A stretch of 64,000 nucleotides of DNA from Salvator merianae. Its lineage: Eukaryota > Chordata > Lepidosauria > Squamata > Teiidae. The translations under genes and the position numbers were made by a program. The notes below the pieces were generated by a model. It made no database searches. It was not told the DNA's origin and saw only the letters and a list, made by a program, of their open reading frames with translations. Location: positions 78,589,868 to 78,653,867 of the forward strand of contig QVOM02000042.1 in NCBI GenBank assembly GCA_003586115.2. The letters run 5' to 3'. This document shows, piece by piece, positions 1 through 9,755 of the stretch. The stretch's first letter is position 1, and each line of letters begins with the position of its first letter.

Positions 1-490
1 GGGGCTGCCCTTGAAGACAGTTCAGAAGCTGCAGCTGGCACAGAATGCAGCAGCCAGACCGCTGATTGGAACTGCTAGTAGATGCATATCACATTGATCC
101 TGAAAGAACTACAATGGCTACCTGGTTGTTACCAAGGTGTTCAAGGTGTTAACATTGACCTATAAGACCCTAAACTGCTTTGTTCCCAAATATCTGAAGA
201 AATACGTCCTCCTATGCAGACCTGCAGGTGACCTTTTGATCTGCTCAGGAGGGCATCTTGGCTGTACCACCATGCACAGTCATTAAAGGGGTGTGGGTGC
301 ATGAGAGGGCCTTCCCAGTGATGGCCTCCAGACTATAGAGTAGCCTCCCCTCTGTGGTGCATTAGGAACCCCCATTGTATGCATTCAGACAACTGGTGAA
401 GATGCATCTCTTTACCTTAGCCTTTGGATGAAGAAATAGCTTCCTTTCATCTTCCAGGTTCTGAAGGGTAGGATATAAATATACATAAAT
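1..490 (+). mobile_element. L2-type LINE, 3' end (5' part outside window)
   Basis: The first bases read as the C-terminal reverse-transcriptase region and tail of an L2-type retrotransposon: cues are the stretch around aatgcagcagccagaccgct, then acctataagaccctaaactg, then a tail ending with ggtaggatataaat followed by an A/T-rich run. This order (LQLVQNAAAR-like, then TYKALNC-like) is typical of the L2 C-terminus. Stops and frameshifts show that it is decayed. It enters from the left edge, so its full length is unknown. Confidence 0.65.
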
Positions 491-539
491 AATAATTCAT
501 TCAAAAATGGAAAGCATCAATAAAGAAAACAACAAAGGT

Positions 540-1250
540 TTCAGGCAGAAAGGTCTGACCTGGGACCATTCTGCTAGGACATAAAAGGGAAAGAGAGTAT
601 AAGTAAACAATTTAAATGAAAGCATCTTCCTTTGTACTGTGTGCATAGGTCTGGGACAGAGATGTTGAAGCCCTTTCTGCACAGGTCAGTATCCTGACCT
701 ACTGAGGGGTCTAGACCAGATCATTCTGCACTCTAGTGTGGCATACAGGAGGCCTACCCCCCTGGAACACCCCATCTGTACTAGATAGCGATAGACCAGA
801 ATAGGATTTCCGAATGGTGTCGTATTCCAATGCACCAGTAGACCTTGACAACAAGGTCTACCAATGAACCAAGGCATATATGGGGTAGCATTTTGGCAGC
901 ACACCAGAAAGTCCCCCCTGAAAAGGCTTCTCCCAGAAACTCCGAGGGTCAGGAACCTTTTGTTCCTGGCCTTCAAAGGCTGAGTGCTGGCTTCAAGGGC
1001 TCTGCTCGGCCATCACAGCTGGTGCTTGGGTTTAGGCCAAGAGGGGCTGCCCAACTACTGACAGACATGTCCCATTCCAGCAGCAATCCTTCCCACCGTG
1101 GGATGGGTGACCTTTGTTGGAATGGAGTGTCCCACTCAGTTCTGCGATAGAGGAGAGGAGTGTGGAAACAGCCTGACCGTAATTGGCTAAGTGCTTCTGG
1201 TATCTTCTCAACTGTGTGACTCACCAGGAATTACTAATTCAGAGGCACTC
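540..1250. mobile_element. Non-autonomous DNA transposon mosaic (ccctttctgcac end family)
   Basis: The motif gccctttctgcacaggtca at about 668 matches the terminal motif ggccctttctgcactt seen again at 54.92, 63.88, 20.21 (reverse) and 22.21 kb (reverse). The interior phrase tttggcagcacaccagaaag and the phrase gaaccttttgttcctggcc recur in the 55.1-55.3 kb copy, which supports one family. Open frames here overlap on both strands and have no recognisable domain, so they are treated as chance. Exact ends are not resolved. Confidence 0.45.
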
Positions 1251-1364
1251 ATGCCATGTTCTGTTCCCTTGCTAGGAGAAGCTTGCTACTGACAGCATTC
1301 CAGCAGTGTTAAATACTGCCCTGACAGTATTAGTTCAATTGAGTTTTGAGTGTGACAAGCAGAA

Positions 1365-1446
1365 ACTTACTTATTCCTATATTTGGATATTCTGGAATAA
1401 AGCATGGATATTCCAGAATATCCAAATACAGCTGAATAAATAAGTG
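1365..1446. mobile_element. Foldback MITE, family with 'tattccagaatatccaaat' arms, copy 1
   Basis: A near-perfect palindrome: atttggatattctggaata is followed after a few bases by its reverse complement. Outer parts read acttacttatt and aataaataagt. Two further copies occur at 23.80-23.93 and 29.52-29.64 kb. No coding capacity. It is a small inverted-repeat DNA transposon by structure; the superfamily is inferred only from the 3-bp flank seen at copy 3. Confidence 0.6.
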
Positions 1447-1779
1447 ATCTGTGAAAGCAGCAGAGTCAGAGACAGGTCTAAAATAAATATTTCCTTATTA
1501 TATGAGCCCAAAATTGACCTAACTGTAAAATTTTGATGATAACCATCCTTACATGCCCCACAATGTTACTGTTACGTGAATCTGGAGGTTGGAAATATGG
1601 TCTTGTCAAACCCTTTGCCTTTATTTCTCCTTTCTCTTTTTTGCATGATTGCTGGTGCTGTATAAATTCTAAAGGGAATCAAGGGGGGTCATGCTGGAAT
1701 TACACCTTTCCTCATCCAGGCCCATGTTGCGTTCAGCGCCATCTTATGACTATCTTTGATTTGATAAAGCTTCAAGTTC

Positions 1780-2235
1780 TCGTTTGGTTTGCAAACCGAG
1801 GGCCTTTCTGCTCTTACTATCTTGGAATGTTTGGAATCGAACATTCCAAGATGGAACAGACCTTGCAACGCAACAGCCATTCGCACTGCGAGGCTGGGAC
1901 ATCCTTGCAACGGGTTTCCAGCACTTCCAGTGTGAATGCTGGCTGCCCACACCATGACAGTGACCGGGGAAACATCCAGCCGCTGCCATGGCAACCGGGG
2001 ATGCAGCACAACTGCACAGCTGTGCAATGCAGCACAGCGTTTGTACCTGGGAGAAGGTGTGAATGCTGTGTACAGAGAGCAGTTCAGCTGCTCCTGGTAC
2101 AGTTGTGGAGCACAAAATTGTGCTCCATAGTGATCAGGAGCGGCTGTAGCTCGCTCCCAATCATGAGGGCTTCTGCAAAGTGCGGATGTACGTCACTAGT
2201 GAGCATCTGCATGCTCACTAGTGAAAAGTGCTCAC
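1780..2235. mobile_element. Hairpin-rich MITE-like mosaic
   Basis: This stretch carries three perfect hairpins: 1819-1831 with 1840-1852 (13-bp arms), a 20-bp palindrome at about 2104-2123 (ggagcacaaaattgtgctcc), and 14-bp arms at about 2192-2223 built on tcactagtgagcat. The middle part (gccatggcaa, then gtttgtacctgggag) is homologous in reverse orientation to 5456-5700. The long overlapping frames here (up to 237 aa) have no recognisable domain and contain many Cys and Gln typical of read-through repeats, so I do not call them genes. Confidence 0.5.
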
Positions 2236-2542
2236 AGATTGACTAACATTCCAGATCAGGTTCATGAGCTTATGTTCTCACTGTTCTTCACTGACACCTT
2301 TTCCCAAGTGCCTTTGTGGTCATTTTCCTTTAGCCAGATGGAAAGTGTGAAAACGCAACATATCTCCTTAAAAAGGGACTCTCTGTTGATAATAAAAGGA
2401 GTCATTTAATGTGGCTTTAGTTCCCTATTTTGTCAAGAAAGAAAGCAACATCTCAGAGCAGCTACTTGTTGATGGTTTCATGTTGCACCACAGGCAGATG
2501 GGGGGGGGAGGGTCCTCCAAATGCAGGGAGGAAAGGAGGGGG

Positions 2543-2581
2543 AGTTTTTGTTAAGGTGCTGCTCTGACTTGGCTCGGTGTG
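2543..2581 (-). other. V-gene recombination signal sequence, 23-bp spacer (23-RSS)
   Basis: Directly 3' of the V exon on the minus strand lie a heptamer CACACCG (2581-2575), exactly 23 bases of spacer (2574-2552), and a nonamer ACAAAAACT (2551-2543). The nonamer differs from the ACAAAAACC consensus at one base. The heptamer keeps the essential CAC but departs from CACAGTG at its last three positions, so it may be an inefficient signal. A 23-RSS is what TCR alpha, beta, gamma, delta and IgH/lambda V genes carry. Confidence 0.85.
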
Positions 2582-2873
2582 TGGTTCCCGGCACAGTAAT
2601 ACATGCCTGTGTCATTCGCTAAAAAGCTATTGATACTCAGTTTGTATATTTTGTCGGTAGGTCTTGTTCCTTTGATGTGGGATGGTCCAACATCTGTTGA
2701 CATTTCTTTACCAACGGAGTAGACAAGCAGTACAATCTGTTTCTTGGGAATTTGTCGGTACCAGTAGATGTTGGGATTGGATGCTCTGTTCACAACACAG
2801 TTCAAAACACTGGCGTCACCTGTCCATGCCATTATTGAGAGTGGACTCTGGTGAATGGTAGAGGGGCTGCTAT
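2582..2873 (-). CDS. T-cell receptor variable segment, V exon (gamma-like, class unresolved)
   Basis: Germline V exon of an antigen receptor, joined to a J segment by RAG recombination to form the ligand-binding V domain of a surface receptor chain. It opens after a pyrimidine-rich tract ending in ttgcag and runs 292 nt without a stop. Counting from the splice codon, the hallmarks are first Cys at 26 (VLNC), Trp at 38 within IYWYRQ, Leu at 79 in YKLSI, Asp at 88 in NDTGMYYC, and second Cys at 94. It ends AGN before a 23-RSS. Phase is correct with the leader exon at 4965. WYRQ, the spacing of strands C'-E and the NDTGMYYCA ending look most like TRGV, but TRDV/TRAV or an orphan V cannot be excluded. 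No lesions are visible. No J or C segment is seen nearby. Confidence 0.88.
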
Positions 2874-4964
2874 CTGCAATCAGCCAGAGAAAGTGAGGAA
2901 AGTGATAGTGCAGTTGTAAATATTTCACTATGATTTCATTTCTAGGAAATTTATGAGAAAATCTTTTAAAAAGGGTTGCTAGTCCTATGGAAGACCAATG
3001 GGCATTTTCTGGAATTCTTCAGACGATTCACCAGAGGAACCATAGCTATGTTTGAGTATTGCTTTCCACAAAATTTCAGCATCAGTTTGAGAGAGACTCT
3101 CACATCTCTATGAAAGCACAGTCCTCACCTTCCATATAACAACCCCTCCATCTCCAATGCTAGAGAAACTAATGAACATTTGTATGGCAAATAACATTGT
3201 GAAAGATTAACTGCTTTTATATCCTCCACTTTGACATTTTTCACAATTTATTGCTTGCCATGCTGCATGTCCCTCAGATAATGTTTAAAAATGGGCACAG
3301 CTTTAATGCTGACAGCTTTAACTGGTACTTAAGACAGCCTGCCACTAGCAGGGAAAATCAGATTGCTGTTGCCTTTGACTTTAATGGGAGGAGAATTGCT
3401 CCAATATTTCTTGGCATTTGTTACAGTATAGCTAGATTCTTTTTTTTCAAACACTGTCAGTACCTTGCAAGCCTTCATCAAACAGAGAGAGAGAAGAAAA
3501 GTGAATCTATACAACTAAAGAGTCAATGAGGAATATCTTTCTCAAGAGGAGCTGTGAGTGTAAGTGAAGTTCTGAGAATATTTTGAGGGCAACATATACA
3601 AAATGTCTACCATGGAGCATGGGAAAGTTCATAAAAACTGATCAAAAATGGGAGCCTTCTCTCTTTACCTCTGGCTAGCACTTTAGAAAAAAAGATGTTC
3701 CATCAGAGGAATTGAGGGGAAGGTTTCAACTTTGTGTGGTGGTCAGAAAGTGAGGAGAAACTGCATAAAGAATCGAAAGCAGACAAACCAAATTTCCGGT
3801 TGGCCGTTTTGTTTCAGTAGGTTAAAGTCCCCACTGAGGCACCGGGAAGGACCTTGGTAGTAAATACAATCCCCCATGTGTTGTGTTTGGGATCCCAGAA
3901 TTGGACTGAAGTAACATACTAACCATGTTTATACTATAGAGTCATCTACCCATGCATCAACTATTATTATAGCCACAGGACCTTACAAAACACCTTCCTC
4001 CCTCAGTAACTATTGTTTAGCATGGAAGCTCTTGGAACATTCCACAAAGCATCTTGCTTCTTGCTTTCTAACTACCTCTTGAAATAGAGTGCTGGACTAG
4101 ACACAGAATGTTGCTCTGATTCAACAACATTCCTTTTTATTGTCAAAATGCTTGTGCCTCATATTTTGCTGCTTGAACAAAGTTAAGACACTGAATGGGT
4201 ACAGCATTTTATCATTTTTATATTAGTTTTCACATGATTAGGAACATCCATCTGTCCTTCGTTCTGGAATTTCAAGCTGACACCCCCAATACAACAATCC
4301 AAGTGAGCAATGAGCAATTTATTTTATCGATTGCCTTCATTTGCCAAGTTATGCAAATGGAGTTTTACTGAGATTTTCTTCTAGCAAGTGGATCAATAAA
4401 AAATGTCAGTAATAGTGATCTATCTTACAACTGATTTATAGACTACTGGTCTTTTGCAGTTGACTCCCCAAAGCCCTTTCTCAGATTTATGATCAATGTG
4501 GCAAAGTGAGCAATTTCTGTCTGAAAGAGGTCCCTTGGTGGCAGTGTGGTGCCACTACATTTCTCTAAACTTGTTTAGATTGACATATCCAACAAGGAAT
4601 TTAAACACTGCTGCCTGCTATAAGAAAGGGATTTTTAACATCACAACTACGGATTGCCACTAATCAAGTACAGGTGTCCCTTCTGTGACTTTCATTATAC
4701 TAACATGAAAGCATTCTCAGTTTTCAAACTAGTATCTTATCTCAGTGATTGTTACAAACCATCTTCATTATTACGTTGCCAATCAGAGATAGTTAGGAAT
4801 AAGGCATTTGGAATAGATTATCAAATTTGTTTGAACCACAGATTTCTGATGCATCTTCTACACTGCACCAGCTAAGGAAAATATCCCCTCACTGCAAGAT
4901 ACCAAGCTTTTCATAGTCTCCCAAAGCAAATAATTCACACAGACGAAAGAGCTGGATTACTTAC
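2874..4964 (-). other. Intron between V-gene leader and V exon
   Basis: Inferred leader intron of about 2.1 kb, with GTAAGTAA at the donor (4964 downwards) and a ttgcag acceptor (ending 2874). This is long for a V-gene leader intron, which is usually a few hundred bases or less. The plus strand carries an octamer motif ATGCAAAT at 4351-4358. I recognise no clear transposon that would explain the length. A plus-strand frame at 3251-3529 contains an NWYLRQ-like string but lacks the cysteines and is not a V. Confidence 0.65.
4351..4358 (+). promoter_or_regulatory. Octamer motif ATGCAAAT in the V leader intron
   Basis: A perfect octamer (POU/OCT site), well known from immunoglobulin promoters and enhancers. 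It lies in the intron rather than upstream of the start, so any role would be enhancer-like. A single 8-bp match can occur by chance. Confidence 0.2.
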
Positions 4965-5010
4965 ATGAAACACTTACTGCAAACCAAAGCAAGGCAGAGA
5001 TCAGCCACAT
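4965..5010 (-). CDS. Leader (L-PART1) exon of the TCR-type V gene
   Basis: It encodes a hydrophobic signal peptide that reads MWLISALLWFAVSVS and ends one base into the next codon, giving the phase-1 junction universal to antigen-receptor V genes. The donor is CAT|GTAAGTAA. The chosen ATG (5010-5008) has A at -3; another in-frame ATG lies three codons upstream (5019-5017) in a weaker context. A stronger-looking donor, GCA|GTAAGTG, occurs 13 nt earlier (intron from 4977) but would give phase 0 and frameshift the V exon. Splicing to 2873 restores an uninterrupted frame, which is good evidence that the pair is real. Confidence 0.8.
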
Positions 5011-5019
5011 GGTTGTCAT

Positions 5020-5160
5020 GAAAACTTCGTTTTGACATACGGCTGACTTTAATGCTTGTCTTCTGGCATTGTCTGTTCCCAGATTTGGTGCCACCTTTTT
5101 CTTAGTTACATCTGTGTCCTTCTCTTATAGTGCCTCCTGGTGAAAGTATCTGGAGTAGCT
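5020..5160 (-). promoter_or_regulatory. Candidate promoter/5' UTR of the V gene
   Basis: On the minus strand, upstream of the leader ATG, the sequence reads ccaggaggcactataagaga, giving a TATA-like ctataag about 110 nt before the ATG. The region is not recognisably repetitive. No octamer ATGCAAAT is seen here; TCR V promoters often lack one. The TATA call is based on motif and position only. Confidence 0.35.
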
Positions 5161-5429
5161 TCAATGCTGCACATTCTTTAATTTTTTTTTAAAAACCCAG
5201 ACATTTTTCATAGTTAAAGCTGAAAATAGAAATAAAGAACACTTCACTTCCAGTCAAGATTAAACTGTTGTTGTCTTTTAACAGTATCCTGAAATGCAGA
5301 TATGACATTTGTAAGGCAATCATAACATTTACAGTAGGAAAGTCTGTTAAAAGTCTGTTAGGAAATCTATATCAGCTATCATCTTAGAAGGTAGGATACA
5401 AAGATGTAGACATGCCATAGCATCCGAGA

Positions 5430-5830
5430 GTGTCTCTACAGCCACTCCCAGCCACTACTAGCTGTGAACAACAAAATTGTTTTTGCCAGCTTGACCAGAA
5501 GCAGCTGGATTGCTCCTGGTCAGCAGTGTTTGCACCCTCTTCCGGGTGCAAATGCTGCAAGCGGGCATGGTGGCATGGCTGCAGTTGTATGATTGTGCAC
5601 TATGTCTTTGATTGGCATGGCAACAGCCAGATGTTTTTGCAGCTGTTGTCATGGTGGTCGGGCTGACCATCCAGGCTTTAAGCACTGGTGGCCCAGTCCG
5701 GGGCTGTTCCAGCCCTTGCAACAGCCCTAAGCCTACTTCATTACCTCTGCAGCCACTGAATTTAGGCAAAGGATGCTCAACCACAACTCCCAGCAGCTAC
5801 CCTCAGGAAAAATAGTGAGGGGATCAGTTC
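5430..5830. mobile_element. MITE-like element, same family as 1.78-2.24 kb (reverse orientation)
   Basis: The reverse complement of 5456-5650 aligns by eye with 1950-2130: both share ccatgaca, a gccatg(c/g)caa block, and the block with gctcctggt followed by acaaaattgt. A related start, actactaggtgtagacaaca, occurs at 18.37 kb. No coding sequence is supported; overlapping Cys/Trp-rich frames are repeat-derived. Confidence 0.45.
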
Positions 5831-5914
5831 TTCTTGGTTATCTGCTGAAAAGACCAGAGGTTGCTACTTCCAAGGAGCAGCCAGAGAGCTACATATGACA
5901 AATAATGATACTTA

Positions 5915-6310
5915 CATAGGGTGTCCCATGTGGCAAAACCCAACCAATTCACAGCTAAGTTCCTCCCCCACATGAACACTGGCCATTCCTGCACTGGGCT
6001 GGTAGATCAGCCCAGCGGCCCTGTCGTAACGCCTCATCCACACTGCAGACTGGTCTACTGGGAAGTCCACACTGGATGAGGCACTGAACCAGGCCGTGGT
6101 ATGAAAAGTGGCATTATATGCCATCCCAACCATGGACCATTTGTAAACTATCCACAGCACATGAGTGGCTGGTCCAATATACCAGCGCCGAGTACACCGG
6201 GGCCGAGAAGTCTGGTGCCATTTCACCTGACACCTGGTGGGCTGATTCTGGGTTCCTGGCTATAACAGCCCCAACTGGCAACTTTCATTTCCAGCCTCTG
6301 TAGCTGGGCC
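5915..6310. mobile_element. Non-autonomous DNA transposon fragment
   Basis: On the minus strand the phrase cccagtagaccagtctgcag with gtgtggatgag matches cccagtagacagttctgtag with gtgtggatggc at about 15.1 kb, so the two loci are copies of one dispersed family. The phrase tggtccaatataccag corresponds to tggtccaatgtaccaac at 15.0 kb. No protein domain is recognised. Confidence 0.45.
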
Positions 6311-6731
6311 AGGATGGGCTATCCGCAGATGCAGATGGCCCTTGTCATCAGCAACGTACTACCTGGCCCTTTGTGGGCTGGCCCATTTAATCTGGTGCAA
6401 GATCAGGCCAGCCCAGTGCAGGATAATGAGCACAATGCAAAAATGGTCTTAATTGCTGTTGCTGCTTCAGGATGGGGGCTGAAATGGGTCTATTCATTTT
6501 GCTGTTTTTGTTCCCTGGCCACCATAGCTACGCCTCTGCCTGCCCTGCTGAAAGATGAGCAACTTTTGATTTCACCTCCCATTGGACTCTGTCAGTTGAT
6601 CATTACAATAGCTCTCAAAATAGCACCAGAGCTTGATTTATCCTCTATGCTTTCCTCTTTTATCTGGGAGCGTGGCAAGTCTGGGGTGAGCATAGGGACA
6701 AAGGAGTGAATAGGCTTATCCAGGTGTTCTC

Positions 6732-6785
6732 TCCTTCCTTCCTTCCTTCCTTCCTTCCTTCCTTCCTTCCTTCCTTCCTTCCTTC
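6732..6785. repeat. (TTCC)n microsatellite
   Basis: About thirteen tandem ttcc units, near perfect. The preceding 6310-6730 and following 6790-7300 regions show no recognised gene; a 131-aa frame at 6314-6709 has no domain I can identify. Confidence 0.95.
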
Positions 6786-7479
6786 ACTCAGCCATGGTGA
6801 AGGTGGGCAGCAGGTCCCTGCAGGTGCAGGGTTTTTCTCTGTGGATGTCAGGCTACTCTGTGGAGGTAGCAGAGGGTGGCCCTTTTGACGTCAGTGGCTC
6901 AGGGATATCTCCCCACCCCACCCCCACCCCACTCCATTATTTCCATGCCCTGATTTTATAACTGACATGTTGTAAGACACACTGGGAACTCTTTAGCAAG
7001 AATACTAGGACCAAGCTGTGCACAAATGCAGAATTCTTCTCTGCTATTGGTCCTGAAGGGTGGCATGCCAAGCTGTACTGCCCTTGGACATGGATGCTCA
7101 AGTCAACTATTGTGTTCAATAGATACGGACTGACCTGTCCTCCAAGCAATTCTCAAATCATTTTGCTAAGGATGGATGCAGTGAGAGAAAAAGTAAGCTT
7201 GGGAGTATGGCAAACTGCACAGCATTCATACTTTAGAAAGCCAAACTGTGGTGATGGTAATTTCATTTGCAAACGCTACTGAAAGCAACATGACCTGAAC
7301 AAAAGCATTCACAGCACCGGAACTCTTAAAAAAAAAAAAAAAAGGTATATGTAATCTTCCAGAATTAAGAGTACAGTGGTACCTGGCACAGTGATTGCAG
7401 ATGGAAGACCTGCCCCTGAGCTGGTTCCTGAGCTTCCTTTGAAGTTCATGCAGCACTGATCAGCTCTCCTTTGATCTGA

Positions 7480-7720
7480 CTTGCTGTTGAGTGCGCACAG
7501 GTACACAGTCCTGGATTTATCAGAGACAGTGGAAGATATTTCCTGGGATTAATGAACCAACACTAGGGTAATCATGTGGAAAAGAGAGTATGGATCCTAT
7601 ATTTTTTATGGTGGTTGTACAGAAGAGAAGGTTTCAGCAGGTGCTACCTGCAACACAAGCTGCAGCTTCTGAAATTCCCTCTTCTATGCAACTGTCAAAG
7701 ATATAGATGCTCTGACCTCT
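7480..7720 (-). pseudogene. Decayed antigen-receptor V segment remnant (putative)
   Basis: On the minus strand the codons ending near 7492 read ISSTVSDKSRTVYLCAL, close to the end of framework 3 of TRAV/TRDV-type V segments. Upstream, and in other frames, are a SISLTVA string (framework-1-like) and an LYNHHKKY string at the place where WYKQ would be expected. Stops, at least two frame changes, loss of the Trp codon and absence of a recognisable RSS after the cysteine mark it as dead. The similarity is short, so this is tentative. It lies on the same strand as the intact V, about 2.5 kb upstream of its leader exon. Confidence 0.35.
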
Positions 7721-7885
7721 TTTTGCATGTGGTAGTCCCTATCAGCATGACTGATTTGTAATTTTCCACACTGGTTTCCAGTGTGCACTCAGGTATAAAC
7801 AAGGTTATGGAACATCCCTCAAAACATCCCTGAATCTTCTAAAGGAAAGAAACATCAGAGTCTGAAAACCTATGCCTGCTCTTTT

Positions 7886-9085
7886 TTATTATTATTTTTT
7901 AATTATTTATTATTATTATTATTATTATTAATAATAATAATAATAATAGTAATAGCAGTAGTATTAAAGATAAATAACATATAAACAAGCAAACAGGAAT
8001 TTAAACAGAAACTTAAGTAGAGCTGGTGGGAAAAAAACAAGTTCATAAGTAAAGGTAAATCCGGAATGGAAGAGTCCGACGTAACTGGTGCTGCAACTAG
8101 AAACGGTTGCCAGACAGTGTAAAAGTCCATCATAGCTGTAGAACCTTGCAACTGTTTATACTGACACGCTGTAAGTTCAAGGGAGAGTAGACATCAAACA
8201 CGTGAGTACCACTGCTGAATCGTGAAGCTTTTGTGGTCTTTCCAGTCTTGTGCAGTAACCTGCCTGTTCAGGTTCAGGTGAGAGCTCAACTTCTATATGT
8301 AAGAATTTGTTAATTACAATGAAGACCAAATTCCAAAACAAATGTACAAATGCACATTCCCACCACATGTGAAAATAATAGCCTTTGGTTTCACGAGAAT
8401 GCCAACAGAGAGGAGGAAGTAACTGCAATATATGAGATAACTGGCATGGCATATAATACCATCTATGTAGTAATTTCAGGTTACTCTCTCTCACCTAGGG
8501 TTTTTAAAGAAAAGTTTTCTAGACAATAGGCCTTGCCAATCAGACTCACTAATCTTAATTTTTAGGTCATTTTCCCAAGCATGCCGTACTCCGCGGAGAG
8601 GATTGGGGCTAAGAATCCAATAAAATATGATAGATTTCTTTAATAATGCCAGAAACAATATTTCTGGGCTGTGTAATTAATATCTCAAAGGGAGTAGTTT
8701 CTTAAAAAAATTCTAATTTAATAGATTGAGATTCTAAAAAATATTATATTATAAGCTATCAGCCAGTTGCTTGGGTAAGAAGATAGAAGTGCTAATAGTT
8801 TAGGTTTATCTTTGATAGATCCATATGGAGAGTAACAGGTCCCTAAAGTTATTATACCCATTGTCAGGCTGCTTGTCTAGCATTTGAGAGGGTGGAGGAG
8901 GTAATGGATCTTCATTCTGGTGTACTATGTGATTCAGGATAATAGACAGAGGGGACATGATTGACATTCCAAATTCTTTCCAGCCATTGAGTGACCTGCT
9001 CCAGTAACTGACCTGGGTTGGCAGAACCAAAGACTCCCATTGCAAAGTCACCCCGCCTTCCTCAATGTCCAATGCTATGGGCTGC
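7886..9085 (-). mobile_element. L1-type LINE, ORF2 C-terminal half, 5'-truncated
   Basis: A minus-strand reading at 8494-8177 gives KLLHRWYYMPCQLSHI, then LPPLCWHSRET, then HMWWECAFVHLFWN. This is the conserved C-terminal cysteine/tryptophan region of L1 ORF2. It continues through 8150-7903 with DFYTVWQPFL, the usual WKPF-like end. The 3' end is an A/T-rich ATT-repeat tail (7886-7945). Frameshifts separate the segments, so it is inactive. An upstream minus frame (9072-8806) is probably the same element. Confidence 0.7.
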
Positions 9086-9264
9086 AGCTGAATCAGATCC
9101 TCTTAATCAATATTCCTTGTGCCATAATTCATTCGGTTTCTTTCTTCTCATTTATTTCATCTTGGCCTTCAGATACCAGTTGAGAATTCTGACTGCTATA
9201 CTCAGTTCTAACACAACTGACGCAATCAGCATCCAGATGAAATTTTGCTCACAGTGCCATCAGG

Positions 9265-9314
9265 AAGGAAGGAAGGAAGGAAGGAAGGAAGGAAGGAAGG
9301 AAGGAAGGAAGGAA

Positions 9315-9368
<54 letters not shown>

Positions 9369-9370
9369 AA
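9265..9370. repeat. (GGAA)n then (GAAA)n compound microsatellite
   Basis: About 54 bases of ggaa units switch to about 50 bases of gaaa units in the same phase. This is a typical interrupted tetranucleotide array created by one substitution spreading by slippage. Confidence 0.95.
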
Positions 9371-9383
9371 TGCACTTAGGACC

Positions 9384-9590
9384 TAGTCACATCTAAGTTT
9401 TAACCCAGCTTCAGTCCACTTTCGGGTTGAAAGAAGACATCAGGAAAGTGACTAATCATTTTCTTTCCACATTATCTAACCCAAAGGTGGATTTTATGAG
9501 TTAGATCACGCTGAAAGAAAACATCTTATTACTTCACCGATGTGTTCTCTCAGTCTGAAAGTGAACTAAAGCTGGAAATTTCAAAGGCTA
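9384..9590. mobile_element. Foldback MITE (cacacctaag family), copy 1
   Basis: It starts cctagtcacatctaagtttt and runs to ctgaaagtgaactaaagctgg, with internal mirror blocks (gaagacatcaggaaagtgac against acttcaccgatgtgttctc). The same family occurs at 13.90-14.12 kb (complete), 32.01/33.21-33.38 kb (interrupted) and 55.50-55.68 kb. The right-hand terminal repeat is missing here because a partial Harbinger-like copy abuts it. Confidence 0.6.
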
Positions 9591-9755
9591 ATGATCTGAA
9601 ATGGGTTAAAAACTTACTTAATCCAAATGCAAAGTAGTACTGATTTCTGCAATTTAGTCCTGAAAAACTACAGAAAAGCAAAATTATGTTTGGCCAGTGG
9701 AAACTGAAGATGGACTGTAAACTGATTAAATGCCATGTCTGACCGTGCTCTTGGA
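9590..9755 (-). mobile_element. Harbinger-like MITE, partial copy (element-start end only)
   Basis: Its reverse complement gives the element start as seen at 40.81 kb: it contains caatttagtcctgaaaaact and ends aaatgccatgtctgaccgtg. Only about 165 bases are present, adjoining the foldback MITE on the left. No coding sequence. Confidence 0.6.

Noticed and set aside
1533..2246. A 237-aa open frame on the plus strand
   Set aside because: It runs across hairpin-rich repeat DNA that recurs inverted at 5.46 kb, overlaps equally open minus frames, and shows no domain.
3251..3529. Plus-strand frame with an NWYLRQ string resembling a V domain
   Set aside because: It lacks both conserved cysteines and any RSS, and lies in the intron of the real V gene on the other strand.
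7386..7393. Perfect heptamer-like CACAGTG on the plus strand near 7.39 kb
   Set aside because: No nonamer lies at 12 or 23 bp and it points the wrong way for the V-like remnant beside it.
6732..9370. CRISPR-like or satellite arrays
   Set aside because: The tandem tracts are simple tetranucleotide microsatellites; there are no spaced repeats, and the genome is eukaryotic.
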